NCBI RefSeq assembly: GCF_000739015.1
Contig: NZ_JPUG01000053.1
Span: 1-64,000 of the forward strand
Source of the DNA: Microvirga sp. BSC39
GTDB lineage: Bacteria; Pseudomonadota; Alphaproteobacteria; Rhizobiales; Beijerinckiaceae
Length of the DNA: 64,000 nucleotides
Reading direction: 5' to 3'
Notes under the pieces: generated by a model
Told to the model about the DNA's origin: nothing
Seen by the model: only the letters and a program-made list of their open reading frames with translations
The model's database searches: none
Part shown: one piece after another, positions 1 through 9,790 of the stretch
Layout: the number at the start of each line of letters is the position of its first letter
Numbering within the stretch: position 1 is the first letter of the stretch
Position numbers and translations under genes: made by a program

Positions 1-833
1 GCATGGGCGGCGACGGCCTGGGCGGTGGCGGCGCGGGTCTGTTCCTCGGTGGCATCCGCCACGGCCTTGAGGGCCTCGGTGACCTGGCGTTCGGCGGTGG
101 CGGCCTGCTCCCGCGCCTCGGAGAAGCTGATGGCGTACATCAGGGCCTCAAGCCGGCGGATCTCCGCCGAGAGGGTCTTGTAGCGGGAGGCCTGCCGCCC
201 CTGGCGCTTCAGGCTCTCGATCTGGCTTTCCAGCTCGCGGGTCACGTCCTCGACGCGAACCAGATTGTCCTCGGCGGCTTTCAGCCGGAGCTCCGCCTCG
301 TGACGGCGAGCATGGAGGCCCGCGATGCCGGCGGCATCTTCGAGGATGCGGCGGCGGGCCTGGGGCTTGGCCGAGATGATCTCGCTGATCTGGCCCTGGC
401 GCACCAGCGCGGGCGAGCGGGACCCGGTGGCGGCATCGGCGAAGAGGATCTGCACGTCGCGGGCGCGCACCTCCTTGCCGTTGACCCGGTAGGTCGAGCC
501 TTCCTCGCGCTCGATCTTGCGGGAGATCTCCAGCAGGTCTGTGTCGTTGAAGGCCGCGGGCGCCGTGCGCTCCGCATTGTCGATGGTGAGCATCACCTCG
601 GCCCAGTTGCGGGCTGGCCGACCGCCGGAGCCGGAGAAGATGACGTCGTCCATCCCCGTGGCACGCATGTTCTTGAAGGAGTTCTCCCCCATGACCCAGC
701 GCAGGGCCTCGACGAGGTTGGACTTGCCGCAGCCGTTCGGCCCAACAACGCCGGTCAGGCCCGGCTCGATCAGGAAGTCGGTGGGCTCGACGAAGGTCTT
801 GAAGCCTGCAATGCGAAGGCGCGTCAGCTTCAT
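1..833 (-). CDS. smc: Chromosome segregation protein SMC, N-terminal part (runs off the left edge)
   Basis: SMC is the ATPase core of bacterial condensin, which compacts and helps segregate the chromosome. Only the first 277 codons lie in the window. They begin with [18 protein letters not shown], carry the Walker A loop GPNGCGKS at residues 31-38 and a Q-loop near [10 protein letters not shown] at about residue 145. From about residue 170 the sequence becomes charged and heptad-like, as expected for the long coiled coil. The start is the ATG ending at 833. It lies 45 bp downstream of the DsbA-like gene on the same strand, the usual mutY/DUF721/dsbA/smc neighbourhood of Hyphomicrobiales. The hinge, second coiled coil and Walker B half are outside the window. 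Identification is secure. Confidence 0.95.
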   Translation of the reverse strand, partial: MKLTRLRIAGFKTFVEPTDFLIEPGLTGVVGPNGCGKSNLVEALRWVMGENSFKNMRATGMDDVIFSGSGGRPARNWAEVMLTIDNAERTAPAAFNDTDLLEISRKIEREEGSTYRVNGKEVRARDVQILFADAATGSRSPALVRQGQISEIISAKPQARRRILEDAAGIAGLHARRHEAELRLKAAEDNLVRVEDVTRELESQIESLKRQGRQASRYKTLSAEIRRLEALMYAISFSEAREQAATAERQVTEALKAVADATEEQTRAATAQAVAAH

Positions 834-878
834 GGACGCGCCTTCCCGTCCCGCCCCGGGGGGGCAGGGGAGGAGATA

Positions 879-1517
879 TTACTCTCCGAGGATCGGCTTG
901 ATGACCTTTTCAATCTCATCGATCGACAGGCTTCCAGGATGACGCTGGCCATTGATGAAGAAAGTGGGCGTGGAGTCCACCTTGAACTGCTCCATACCCC
1001 GGTTCTTCACCGCGTTGACTGCGTCATATAGTTTCTGGTCCTTGAGGCAAGCGTCAAATTTTTCCTGTGAAAAACCGGCTTGGCGCATGAGACTGCGCAG
1101 GGCGTCGAGGGGCTTGTCGGTGAAAGCCCAGTTCCGCTGCTGCTCGAAGAGCAGGTCCGTGATCGGGTAATACTTGTCGGCGCCGTCGCAGCGGGCGAGC
1201 ATGAAGCCGGCGGTGGCGAGCGGGTCGAGGGGGAACTCGCGCAGGACGAAGCGGACCTTGCCCGTGTCGATGTAGCGCTTCTTCAGCTCCGGCCAGGTGG
1301 TCTTGTGGAAGGTGGCGCAGTGGGAGCAGGTGAGCGAGGCGTACTCGATGATCGTCACCTTGGCGTTCTCAGGCCCCAGGGCCACGTCGCCCAGCGGCCC
1401 CTGGACCGCGAGATCCTGGACGGACACGTTCTGGGCGAACGCCGGCAGGCTCGTCGCGAGGTACGCGGTGACGGCTGCGGTTCCGAGAAGCTGAAGCGTC
1501 TGACGCCGGGTGATCAT
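879..1517 (-). CDS. DsbA-family thiol:disulfide oxidoreductase, exported
   Basis: This is a periplasmic thioredoxin-fold protein of the DsbA/DsbG type (212 residues) that would make or rearrange disulfides in exported proteins. The N-terminus MITRRQTLQLLG followed by a hydrophobic stretch and PAFAQ is a signal peptide with a twin arginine, so Tat export is possible. The redox site CSHC is at residues 64-67, inside EYASLTCSHCATFHK, and the cis-proline loop is seen in DSTPTFFINGQ. A start 60 bases upstream is open, but the ATG ending at 1517 is preceded by AGGAG about ten bases away and sits directly before the signal peptide. It lies between the DUF721 gene and smc on the same strand and is probably cotranscribed with them. 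Confidence 0.92.
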   Translation of the reverse strand: MITRRQTLQLLGTAAVTAYLATSLPAFAQNVSVQDLAVQGPLGDVALGPENAKVTIIEYASLTCSHCATFHKTTWPELKKRYIDTGKVRFVLREFPLDPLATAGFMLARCDGADKYYPITDLLFEQQRNWAFTDKPLDALRSLMRQAGFSQEKFDACLKDQKLYDAVNAVKNRGMEQFKVDSTPTFFINGQRHPGSLSIDEIEKVIKPILGE

Positions 1518-1589
1518 CGTAAGGGAACTCCTGAAGAGATTTCGTTCTGCGGTAGAATGCCTTGCCTTGAGAGGCAAGCGCCCGCCATC

Positions 1590-2099
1590 TCACGCTTTCG
1601 TGCGTGAACCGGAGCTGACGATCGCCTGGCCCAGCCGGTCGAGGGCGGCCCTGAGGGCGTCCTCCTCGATGGGCTGGACGGCCCGGTCGACCTTCTCCCG
1701 GTCTGCGGCGGTCAGGGTGGGGACAACCGGGCGCTTCTTCTCAACCCGCCGCACCGGTCCTTGTTTCAGCACGATCTTCCCGATGCAGCGCCAGCCGTAG
1801 TAGGTGTTCACCCGGTCGATGATGGTGGGTGCCATGTGCTGGAGCTCGAGGGCGAAGGCGCTCTCCACCCGGATCACAAGGGTGGCCGGGTCCGGCCTCG
1901 TCTCGGGATCAGCATGGGGGGCTTTTCGCTTCCACTCGATCTTGAGCGGCTGGGTAAAGGCGGCCAGCCGCTCTCCGACGATCTCAGGCCAGGCCATGAT
2001 GATGTCCGACGTGGCAAAGCCCTGCGCCGCCAGGCTGGGGGACAGACAGACGTCGAGAAACTCGGCAAGCGGGCGGGCCAAAGGCCTCGGTCGTCTCAT
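1590..2099 (-). CDS. DUF721 family protein, DciA-like
   Basis: This 169-residue protein belongs to the DUF721 family, which includes DciA, the ancestral loader or recruiter of the replicative helicase DnaB. The family core is visible as AWPEIVGERLAAFTQPLKI at about residues 36-54, followed by a strand-rich stretch with LVIRVESAFALELQHMAP and then NTYYGWRCIGKIVLKQGP. The basic, proline-rich C-terminal tail (residues 110-169) is typical of alphaproteobacterial members. It is divergent from mutY with only 57 bp between the two starts, and a long inverted repeat fills that gap. The placement next to mutY, dsbA-like and smc fits a genome-maintenance role. The helicase-loading function is inferred from the family. 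Confidence 0.85.
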   Translation of the reverse strand: MRRPRPLARPLAEFLDVCLSPSLAAQGFATSDIIMAWPEIVGERLAAFTQPLKIEWKRKAPHADPETRPDPATLVIRVESAFALELQHMAPTIIDRVNTYYGWRCIGKIVLKQGPVRRVEKKRPVVPTLTAADREKVDRAVQPIEEDALRAALDRLGQAIVSSGSRTKA

Positions 2100-2120
2100 G
2101 TTGAATGTCCAAAAGCCGCG

Positions 2121-2151
2121 TTGGAATATTCCGTATAGAACGCTATTCCAA
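2121..2151. promoter_or_regulatory. Inverted repeat in the mutY / DUF721 divergent promoter
   Basis: Perfect 8-bp arms TTGGAATA (2121-2128) and TATTCCAA (2144-2151) are separated by 15 bp, and the left arm also begins a small palindrome GGAATATTCC. The element occupies most of the 57-bp gap between the two divergent starts and ends 5 bp before the mutY ATG. A possible -10 box TATAGA (2134-2139) for mutY lies inside it. An operator controlling both genes is inference. Confidence 0.5.
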
Positions 2152-2156
2152 AGCCC

Positions 2157-3284
2157 ATGTTAACGCCCGCTTCGAGCGCGACCAAGCCCGACCCGCAGGA
2201 TCTTCTCGTCTGGTACGACCGTCACCGGCGCGACCTGCCGTGGCGCGCCAAGCCGGGCGAGATCGCAAATCCTTACCGCGTCTGGCTCTCCGAGATCATG
2301 CTGCAGCAGACCACGGTGGCGGCGGTCAAACCCTATTACCTGAAGTTCCTGGAGCGCTTTCCCACCGTCGAGGCCCTGGCCGATGCGCCGTCCGAGACGG
2401 TCATGCACGCCTGGGCGGGTCTCGGCTATTACTCCCGCGCCCGCAACCTCCATGCCTGCGCCAAGGCGGTCATGGAAAAGCACGGCGGGCGCTTTCCCGC
2501 GACGGAGACGGAACTCCTCAAGCTTCCCGGCATCGGCGCCTATACGGCGGCGGCCGTGGCGGCCATCGCCTTCAACGAAAAGGCGGCCGCCGTCGACGGC
2601 AATGTGGAGCGGGTCATGTCCCGCGTGTTCATGGTCGAGGAGCCGCTGCCGAAGGCCAAGCCCCTGATTCGAAGCCTCACCGAGGCGCTGGTGCCGGAGG
2701 ACCGTCCCGGCGACTTTGCTCAAGCGGTGATGGATCTCGGCGCCACCATCTGCACCCCCAAGCGCCCGGCCTGCGCGCTGTGCCCCTGGATGGTGCCCTG
2801 CCGGGCCCGCTCCGAGGGCCTGCAGGAGACCTTCCCGAAAAAGCAGAAGAAGGAGGCCGGGCAACTGCGCAAGGGCGCGGCCTTCGTGGTGCTGCGCGCC
2901 GACGACACGATCCTGCTGCGCACCCGTCCGCCGACGGGCCTCCTCGGCGGCATGGTGGAGCCGCCGACGAGCGAATGGGTGCCGGATTACCAGCCTTCCC
3001 GGGCCGTGCTCGACGCCCCCATCGAGGCCCGCTGGCAACGCCTGCCGGGCACGGTGCGCCACGTCTTCACCCACTTCCCCCTAGAACTGACGGTGCTCTT
3101 CGCCAAGGTCGCCAGGGGCACGCCCGCGCCGGACGACATGCGTTGGACGCCGCGGCTACAGCTTCACGAAGAGGCGCTGCCCGGTGCCATGAAGAAGGTG
3201 CTGGCACATGCGCTGGGCGAGTTGCCGGGTGCGAAGGGGAAAGAGCCCGGCAAGAAGCGGGCTAAGGGTGTATCAACCTCATAG
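2157..3284 (+). CDS. mutY: A/G-specific adenine DNA glycosylase MutY
   Basis: MutY removes adenine mispaired with 8-oxoguanine, the first step of base excision repair at these lesions. The 375-residue protein has the catalytic helix SEIMLQQT at 45-52, the helix-hairpin-helix LPGIGAYTAAAV with catalytic Asp147 in AVDGNVERV, and the iron-sulfur cluster Cys199, Cys206, Cys209 and Cys215 (spacing 6, 2, 5). The C-terminal third resembles the MutT-like domain that reads 8-oxoG. The ATG at 2157 has no Shine-Dalgarno sequence, and a possible -10 box lies only some 20 bases upstream, so a very short leader is likely. It is divergent from the DUF721 gene. Confidence 0.97.
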   Translation: MLTPASSATKPDPQDLLVWYDRHRRDLPWRAKPGEIANPYRVWLSEIMLQQTTVAAVKPYYLKFLERFPTVEALADAPSETVMHAWAGLGYYSRARNLHACAKAVMEKHGGRFPATETELLKLPGIGAYTAAAVAAIAFNEKAAAVDGNVERVMSRVFMVEEPLPKAKPLIRSLTEALVPEDRPGDFAQAVMDLGATICTPKRPACALCPWMVPCRARSEGLQETFPKKQKKEAGQLRKGAAFVVLRADDTILLRTRPPTGLLGGMVEPPTSEWVPDYQPSRAVLDAPIEARWQRLPGTVRHVFTHFPLELTVLFAKVARGTPAPDDMRWTPRLQLHEEALPGAMKKVLAHALGELPGAKGKEPGKKRAKGVSTS

Positions 3285-3300
3285 AGAAGCGCCCCCAGAG

Positions 3301-3426
3301 CCTCATCTTGAGGAGGACCTTTAGGTCGGTCTCGAGGTTCCGGACTTTGTCCGGGCATGAGGCGTCTCCAGCGTGCACTGGAAGCTCCTTCGAGATGCAG
3401 ACTGCGTCTGCTCCTCAGGATGAGGT
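3301..3426. repeat. Dispersed intergenic repeat, family C (CCTCATCTTGAGGAG type)
   Basis: The element starts CCTCATCTTGAGGAG and ends GCTCCTCAGGATGAGG, so its outer ends are inverted copies of each other; inside are further short palindromes such as GGTCGGTCTCGAGGTTCCGG. It fills the gap after mutY, between convergent mutY and a LysR gene. Elements with these ends are common between genes in Hyphomicrobiales. No coding potential was seen. Confidence 0.75.
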
Positions 3427-3444
3427 CATGTTTTGTGAAAGGCC

Positions 3445-4341
3445 TCACCCACCCACCAGTGCCTTCTGATTGCGCTTGAACAGCGTCACTAGCGCATTCG
3501 CCACCCGCGTGACGTTGGGCCGGTTCCGGCTGCGGCGGTGCATCACGAGGAACACGTCCTCGATCAGGTCGCCCTCGGGCTTCATGACCTGGACGAGGTC
3601 GGGGTCCGAATCGCCGAGCCAGCAGGGAAGGAAGGCGGCGCCGAGACCCGCTTTCGCAGCCTGATAGCGGATCGGCATGTCACCGATGCGGGCCGCGATG
3701 GTGCGGCCTTGCGCGAATTCCGCCACATAGGCGGCCTGCCGCGACAGGGTCGGGTCCTCCGGCGGCGCGATGACGGCCGTGGGGTTCTCGTCACGGGCAT
3801 AGATGGCAAAGGCGATCTGCCCGATCCTGCGGGCCACGAGATCATCCGTGCCCTCCGGGAGGGTGCGCATGCGCAGGCCGATATCGGCCTCGCCGGAGGC
3901 GAGATCGAGACGTTGCCGGGTTGGGATATACGCGATCTCCACCGGGGCAGCGGCTTCGTGCAGCTCCGCCGAATAAAGCGACAGGAACAGGGTGACCGAG
4001 GCTGTTGCCGTCACCCGCACGGGAGCGTCGGGATCGGGCCGGTAGGCCGCTGCCGTGCGCGACACGATGGCGGCGGCCTCGCCCATGGGGGCTGCGGCTT
4101 CGAGAACGGCGTGCCCTGCCTCCGTCAGATCGAGATTGTTGGGGCCGCGCTGGAACAGGGTGAGGCCGAAGGTTTCCTCCAGCACCTTGATGCGCCGCGC
4201 GATGGTCGGCTGGCTCTGGCCCAGCGCCTTGGCGGCGCTGTTCATCGATCCATGAGCCACCACGGCGAGAAAGATCCGGAGGTCGTCCCAGGACGGTTCG
4301 GAGAGGGCGAAGCGGAAGGGATCGAGAGACGAAGGAGCCAT
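3445..4341 (-). CDS. LysR-family transcriptional regulator
   Basis: A 298-residue LysR-type regulator. The N-terminal winged helix-turn-helix (about residues 17-76) reads WDDLRIFLAVVAHGSMNSAA, then ALGQSQPTIARRIKVLEE and the wing with LTEAGHAVLEAA. The remainder is the two-lobed effector-binding domain (from about residue 95). It is divergent from the alpha/beta hydrolase gene at 4665 across a 323-bp gap that holds a dyad matching the LysR T-N11-A pattern. The usual arrangement would be control of the divergent hydrolase; the effector is unknown. Confidence 0.92.
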   Translation of the reverse strand: MAPSSLDPFRFALSEPSWDDLRIFLAVVAHGSMNSAAKALGQSQPTIARRIKVLEETFGLTLFQRGPNNLDLTEAGHAVLEAAAPMGEAAAIVSRTAAAYRPDPDAPVRVTATASVTLFLSLYSAELHEAAAPVEIAYIPTRQRLDLASGEADIGLRMRTLPEGTDDLVARRIGQIAFAIYARDENPTAVIAPPEDPTLSRQAAYVAEFAQGRTIAARIGDMPIRYQAAKAGLGAAFLPCWLGDSDPDLVQVMKPEGDLIEDVFLVMHRRSRNRPNVTRVANALVTLFKRNQKALVGG

Positions 4342-4385
4342 GTGAGGATGCTAAAGCGCTGAGCCGGGTTCGGCATAGGGGAATG

Positions 4386-4399
4386 TTCCAGCCTTGGAA
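4386..4399. promoter_or_regulatory. Candidate LysR operator in the 323-bp LysR/hydrolase gap
   Basis: The gap 4342-4664 contains TTCCAGCCTTGGAA, with 5-bp arms TTCCA and TGGAA around 4 bp, which satisfies the T-N11-A pattern of LysR sites. It lies 45 bp upstream of the regulator's own start, where autoregulatory sites usually sit. The remainder of the gap shows no gene and no clear repeat. A binding role is inference. Confidence 0.4.
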
Positions 4400-4664
4400 G
4401 GTGTCCACACCATCGCTCAAGGCGCGCCGACCCGCAGCCTGACGGGCCTGTGGGAGACCTCTTCAGTTCTGAAGGGGGGCTCAGGCCTTCACAAACCTCT
4501 GCGTTTGAGCGAAAAGGACCGCTCTGCCATCAGGGGACACCAGCCATGCGCCTCATCCGTTAGCGACGCGATCCGACACGACAGAGTGGCTCAAGGAGCC
4601 ACGACTTGTTTGCGCCGAAACCCCTGTTTCGGCCGGGTCATCTCGCATGGATGAAGGAATCATC

Positions 4665-5531
4665 ATGTCTGACAGCAATCGCGCCGTTATGCGCGGAACC
4701 ATCCCATCGGGCCCGTTCGAACTGGCCTATTCCATCGAGGGCGAGGGAACGCCCGCTCTCGTGATCGGCAGCGCGGTCTATTACCCGCGCGTCTTCTCGC
4801 AGAGCCTGCGGCAATCCCTGAAGCTCGTCTTCGTCGATCATCGCGGCTTCGCGCAGCCGACGGGCGCATATGCTGCATCCGATTACACGCTGGATGTCGT
4901 CCTCGACGACATTGATCTCGTGCGCCGGCATCTCGGCCTGGAGAAGGTGATCGTCATCGGCCATTCGGGCCATGGCTACATGGCCCTGGAATATGCCAAG
5001 CGCTATCCGCAGCACGTCTCCCACGTGGTGATGATCGCGACGGGGCCGAGCCACAGCGCCGCGCATCAGGCGGCGACGGAACAGTACTGGCAGGAATCCG
5101 TCTGCCCCGAGCGCAAGGCGAGACTCGATGCCGACTTCGTGGGGTTGCCAGCGGAGATCGAAGCCGCGCCCGACAGGCGCTTCGTCACCTTCTGCGTGAG
5201 GATGGGCGCGCGAAGCTGGTACGATCACACCTTCGACGCCGCGCCCCTGTGGGAGGGCGTGCATGTGAACATGCCGGTCTTCGACCATCTCTGGGGCGAG
5301 GCCTTCCGCGACATCGACATCGCGCAGGGGCTGGACCGTCTCGACGTGCCGGTCTTCCTGGGGCTCGGGCGCTACGATTACCTCGTTGCGCCCTATGCCA
5401 CGTGGGCACCCTATCGCGAGCAGTTCAGGGATCTGACCGTTCGCGTGTTCGAGAAGAGCGGGCACACGCCGCAATTCGAGGAGAGCGCTCTCTTCGACGC
5501 AGAGCTGCTGCAGTGGCTTTCCTCACGGTGA
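4665..5531 (+). CDS. Alpha/beta hydrolase
   Basis: A 288-residue alpha/beta-hydrolase fold enzyme of unknown substrate. The nucleophile elbow is GHSGHG with Ser101 (in VIVIGHSGHGYMALEYA), the oxyanion region is near GSAVYYP, and the likely acid and base are Asp238 in GLGRYDYL and His267 in EKSGHTPQFEE. An in-frame ATG lies 18 bases earlier, but the ATG at 4665 has AAGGAA at a good distance, so I chose it. There is no signal peptide, so it should be cytoplasmic. It is divergent from the LysR gene, its probable regulator, and converges on the ABC permease gene with a strong hairpin between. It could be an esterase, lactonase or proline-iminopeptidase-like enzyme. Confidence 0.9.
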   Translation: MSDSNRAVMRGTIPSGPFELAYSIEGEGTPALVIGSAVYYPRVFSQSLRQSLKLVFVDHRGFAQPTGAYAASDYTLDVVLDDIDLVRRHLGLEKVIVIGHSGHGYMALEYAKRYPQHVSHVVMIATGPSHSAAHQAATEQYWQESVCPERKARLDADFVGLPAEIEAAPDRRFVTFCVRMGARSWYDHTFDAAPLWEGVHVNMPVFDHLWGEAFRDIDIAQGLDRLDVPVFLGLGRYDYLVAPYATWAPYREQFRDLTVRVFEKSGHTPQFEESALFDAELLQWLSSR

Positions 5532-5543
5532 TGGTTTGACAAT

Positions 5544-5574
5544 GCACCATGGCCGGTTCGTCCGGCCATGGTGC
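5544..5574. terminator. Bidirectional hairpin terminator
   Basis: A 13-bp perfect stem (GCACCATGGCCGG pairing with CCGGCCATGGTGC) closes a 5-base loop TTCGT. It fills the gap between the convergent hydrolase and ABC permease genes. There is no T run on either side, but the position and strength suit a shared transcription end. Confidence 0.75.
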
Positions 5575-5581
5575 TGACCGC

Positions 5582-7393
5582 TCAAGCGCTCAGAGCCGGC
5601 CTCGGCTCAACGTGAGTGATCGTTCCTGGGCGAATGAGCACTTGGTCCGGCCTGCGGACTGAGAATGCCGCGCCCTCCACCTCGATATGCCAAGGCAACG
5701 TGCCGGCAGGAAGGTACCGGCCCATAGCATTGAGCGCGAGCATGGCAAGAGTGACGACGGCCACGATGACGACGGCAACCGCCGAGGCCTGGCTCGCGAG
5801 CCCTGCCTCTTCGAGGTTGTAGAGCACCACCCCGATGGTCTCCGTGCCGGCCGACCAGAGCAGGGCCGAGACGGTGAGCTCGCTGAAAGCGAGCAGGAAG
5901 GCCATCAGGCCTCCGGCGACTGCTGCCGGAAGCAGTGAGGGCAGGATGACGTCGAGGAGCCGCCGCGTGAGCCGTGCGCCGTCGAGCGCTGCGGCTTCCT
6001 CCTGGGCCAGGTCGACCTGGGTCATGCCGGCAAGCACCGGCTTGAGCACCACCGGCAGAAAGCGGGCGAGATAGGCGAAGACGATGATCCACGGCGTGCC
6101 GTAGAGCGACACGCCGATGACCGGCACCGGCTTCAGGAACAGCAGGATGCAGGCAATCGCCAGCACGATGCCGGGCAGCACATAGGAGATCTCGAGAAGG
6201 GCCGTGGCCGGGATTCTCATGGCTCCCATCAGCCTGACCAGCCCATAGGCCATCGGGATTGCAAAGCACGCGAGCAGGCATGCCGCGCCGCCGGCATAAA
6301 GCAGCGAGTTGAGGAAGGCCCGGATGGTGACCTCCTGCCGGGCCAGCACCTCGACGAAGTTGTCGAGGGTGATCGTCGAGAGCGTCAGCGGCATGCCGTA
6401 GGAGGGCACGAGGGCAGCGGTCATAAGCGATAGCATCGGCAGCACCAGCGTGACGGCGATCACCGCGATGACGAAGGTCTCGGCAATCACGCAGGCGCGT
6501 CCCAGCATCCAGAACGGTTGGAGCGGAGCATCCTCTTCCAGGAGCACGTCGCCCCGGCGCGTCAGGATCTGGCTCGCCGCCACACACACGATGGCGATGA
6601 CGGCCACAAGAAGGCCGAGCGCCGCCACATCGCCGAGGATGCCCGTGCCGAAACTCGACAGGCGGCGATAGATGAGCACGGGCAGCGTGAGGTAGTTCAC
6701 CGGTGCGCCGAGCAGCGCCGGAATGCCGAAATTGCCGATGCCGGCCACGAAGGCGAGCAGGCCCGCGCTCATGAGATGCGGGCGCAGCAGCGGCAGGAGA
6801 TGGTCGGTCACGATCCGGAACGGTGGCGATCCATCCATGCGCGCAGCCTCGACGACGGCCAGCGGAATGCGCTTCAGGCCCGCGCTCATGATCACATAGA
6901 CGAGGGGTGCATGGTGGAGACCCAGCACGACGATGATGCCGAGGCGCCCGAGCATCGGGTTGGCGCTGCCGGCCTCGGGCGCGAGTCCCAAGGTGTTGAG
7001 GATCGGCGAGGCCGGGCCAGCCAGATGCAGGAAGGCGAGTGCGATCACCTGGGGCGAAATCATCAGCGACAGGACGAACAGGAACGACGCAACTCGACGT
7101 CCCCGGATGTCCGTGACGCCGAGGATGAGCGCCATGAGCGTGCCGAGGGGCAACGCCAACAGGGTGGAGAAGAAGGCGGTCTCCAGCGTGGCCCAGGTGG
7201 CGCGGATCGCCGAGCGGCTCGCAAGTGCCGTGAGCGCCTTGTCGGGATCGAAGACACCGCCGGGTGCTAACGCCGTCAGCAGCAGGCGACCGGCGGGCAG
7301 AAGATCGAAAGCGATGATTGCCAAAGCAATCGGAGCGAGGAGGCCGAGACCTCCCCGCTCCAGGAACGACTTGGCGTGCGTGCGATGTCTCAC
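5582..7393 (-). CDS. ABC importer permease, fused double-domain (FbpB/ThiP type)
   Basis: A 603-residue inner-membrane permease made of two tandem BPD_transp_1 domains, each with about six membrane segments, as in ferric-ion, thiamine or phosphonate importers. Both halves carry an EAA loop that would dock on an ATPase: EAARMDGSPPFRIVTDHLLP in the first half and EEAAALDGARLTRRLL in the second. About 40 residues beyond the last membrane segment form a hydrophilic tail. Its start overlaps the stop of the binding-protein gene by 4 bases (ATGA), so the two are translationally coupled. No ATP-binding subunit is encoded beside them. Substrate cannot be set from sequence alone. Confidence 0.9.
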   Translation of the reverse strand: MRHRTHAKSFLERGGLGLLAPIALAIIAFDLLPAGRLLLTALAPGGVFDPDKALTALASRSAIRATWATLETAFFSTLLALPLGTLMALILGVTDIRGRRVASFLFVLSLMISPQVIALAFLHLAGPASPILNTLGLAPEAGSANPMLGRLGIIVVLGLHHAPLVYVIMSAGLKRIPLAVVEAARMDGSPPFRIVTDHLLPLLRPHLMSAGLLAFVAGIGNFGIPALLGAPVNYLTLPVLIYRRLSSFGTGILGDVAALGLLVAVIAIVCVAASQILTRRGDVLLEEDAPLQPFWMLGRACVIAETFVIAVIAVTLVLPMLSLMTAALVPSYGMPLTLSTITLDNFVEVLARQEVTIRAFLNSLLYAGGAACLLACFAIPMAYGLVRLMGAMRIPATALLEISYVLPGIVLAIACILLFLKPVPVIGVSLYGTPWIIVFAYLARFLPVVLKPVLAGMTQVDLAQEEAAALDGARLTRRLLDVILPSLLPAAVAGGLMAFLLAFSELTVSALLWSAGTETIGVVLYNLEEAGLASQASAVAVVIVAVVTLAMLALNAMGRYLPAGTLPWHIEVEGAAFSVRRPDQVLIRPGTITHVEPRPALSA

Positions 7394-8373
7394 TGGCCGA
7401 AGATGTCGGCGAAGGTCGCCTTGTTCTTCGTCTCGTCTGCCAGCGCCTTGGCGGCGTCGAAGCCCATGACCTTGATCTCACCGCGGGACGGATAGCCGGC
7501 GGGCAGCGCCACAGCCGGATGCGCTGCGATGTAGCCCTGCTTCAGCGCCAGCTCCTGGCCTTCCTTCGAGAGCAGGAAGTCCACGAAGACGCGCGCGGCG
7601 TCGGCGTTCTTCGTGGTCTTGAGAATGGCGACGGGCTCGGACACGGCGGAGACGCCTTCCTTCGGGAACACGAACTCGATCGGTGCGCCCTTGGCCTTTT
7701 CGCGGATCGGCATGAAGTCGACGATGACGCCGTAGAGCTTCTGGCCGCCGGCCACCTGCTTGAGCACGTCGCCGTTGCCGCCGCCTGCCACCGCGTCGTT
7801 GTCCTTCAACGCCTCATAGTATTTCCAGCCGCCTTCGAGATTGCCCGTGAGCGTCGCGGCATGGATGAGGGCGGCACCCGAGGTGAGGGGGCTCGGCATG
7901 ACCAGCTGACCCTTGACCTCCGGCTTGGTGAGATCCGCCCACGACGTCGGCTTGAAGGTCGCCTTGGTGTTGTAGGCAATTCCCGTGGTGATCAGCTTGG
8001 TGGCGAACCAGAATTTCTGGCCGTCATGGGTGCCGGCCGGATAGGCGGAGGTATCGGCCTTCTCATGCGCGAGGAGACGGTTTTCCTTCTTGAGGCCTTC
8101 CATGGTCACGCTGTCGGCGATCAGCAGCACGTCGGCCTGGGGTTGTCCGGCCTCGAACTCGGCGCTCAGCTTGGCGAGGATCTTCGGGGTTCCGTCGCGG
8201 ACGAAGGTGACGTTCACGCCCGGATGCTTCGCCTTGAAGGCATCGATGGTCTGCTGCGCATCCGTATTGGGCTGGCTCGTATAGAGCACCAGATTGCCGG
8301 AAATTCCCTGCGCCTGCGCGAAGGCAGGCACGAGGGCGACGAGCATGGGAAGAAAAATCCGCTTCATGGACAC
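7390..8373 (-). CDS. ABC transporter periplasmic substrate-binding protein
   Basis: A 327-residue extracellular solute-binding protein of the type-1, ferric-iron/2-aminoethylphosphonate class. The signal peptide MKRIFLPMLVALVPAFAQA is followed by the typical first strand GNLVLYTSQPNTDAQQTIDA and later ADVLLIADSVTMEGLKKENR. A GTG start ending at 8373 has AGAGGGA about 8 bases upstream; the in-frame ATG two codons later is too far from that site, so I chose the GTG. It is the first gene of a two-gene operon with the fused permease. The ferric-binding tyrosine pair of FbpA is not obvious, so the substrate may be another anion or a chelate. Confidence 0.88.
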   Translation of the reverse strand: MSMKRIFLPMLVALVPAFAQAQGISGNLVLYTSQPNTDAQQTIDAFKAKHPGVNVTFVRDGTPKILAKLSAEFEAGQPQADVLLIADSVTMEGLKKENRLLAHEKADTSAYPAGTHDGQKFWFATKLITTGIAYNTKATFKPTSWADLTKPEVKGQLVMPSPLTSGAALIHAATLTGNLEGGWKYYEALKDNDAVAGGGNGDVLKQVAGGQKLYGVIVDFMPIREKAKGAPIEFVFPKEGVSAVSEPVAILKTTKNADAARVFVDFLLSKEGQELALKQGYIAAHPAVALPAGYPSRGEIKVMGFDAAKALADETKNKATFADIFGQ

Positions 8374-8462
8374 GGGGCAGTCCCTCTCTTTCGGTAAGGC
8401 TTCCCCGCGCTAGCGGTGTTGGATGACGCCTCTGTGACGAAAGGTTAGCGCGGCAAACGAAA

Positions 8463-8485
8463 AGGGCCAGCACGTGGCTGGCCCT
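8463..8485 (-). terminator. Rho-independent terminator after ccrM
   Basis: On the minus strand AGGGCCAGC, a 5-base loop and GCTGGCCCT form a 9-bp stem, followed by TTTTCGTTT. It lies 31 bp after the ccrM stop and before the ABC operon promoter. Confidence 0.88.
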
Positions 8486-8515
8486 ATCACGGATTTGCGA
8501 TGTCGCAGTGGGGCG

Positions 8516-9718
<1,203 letters not shown>

Positions 9719-9790
9719 TCACCGGTTACGCAACTGACACTCAGGATCATGATCGGATAGGGTAAAGAGGAGGTTTCCAAACGCGGAAAA

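Noticed and set aside
3-1031. 342-codon plus-strand open frame, Gly- and Leu-rich
   Set aside because: It is the reverse-strand shadow of smc and the DsbA-like gene, both of which show clear family motifs on the minus strand.
5607-7481. 624-codon minus-strand open frame, Arg/Pro/His-rich
   Set aside because: Out-of-frame shadow of the fused ABC permease; composition is typical of frame-shifted high-GC sequence.
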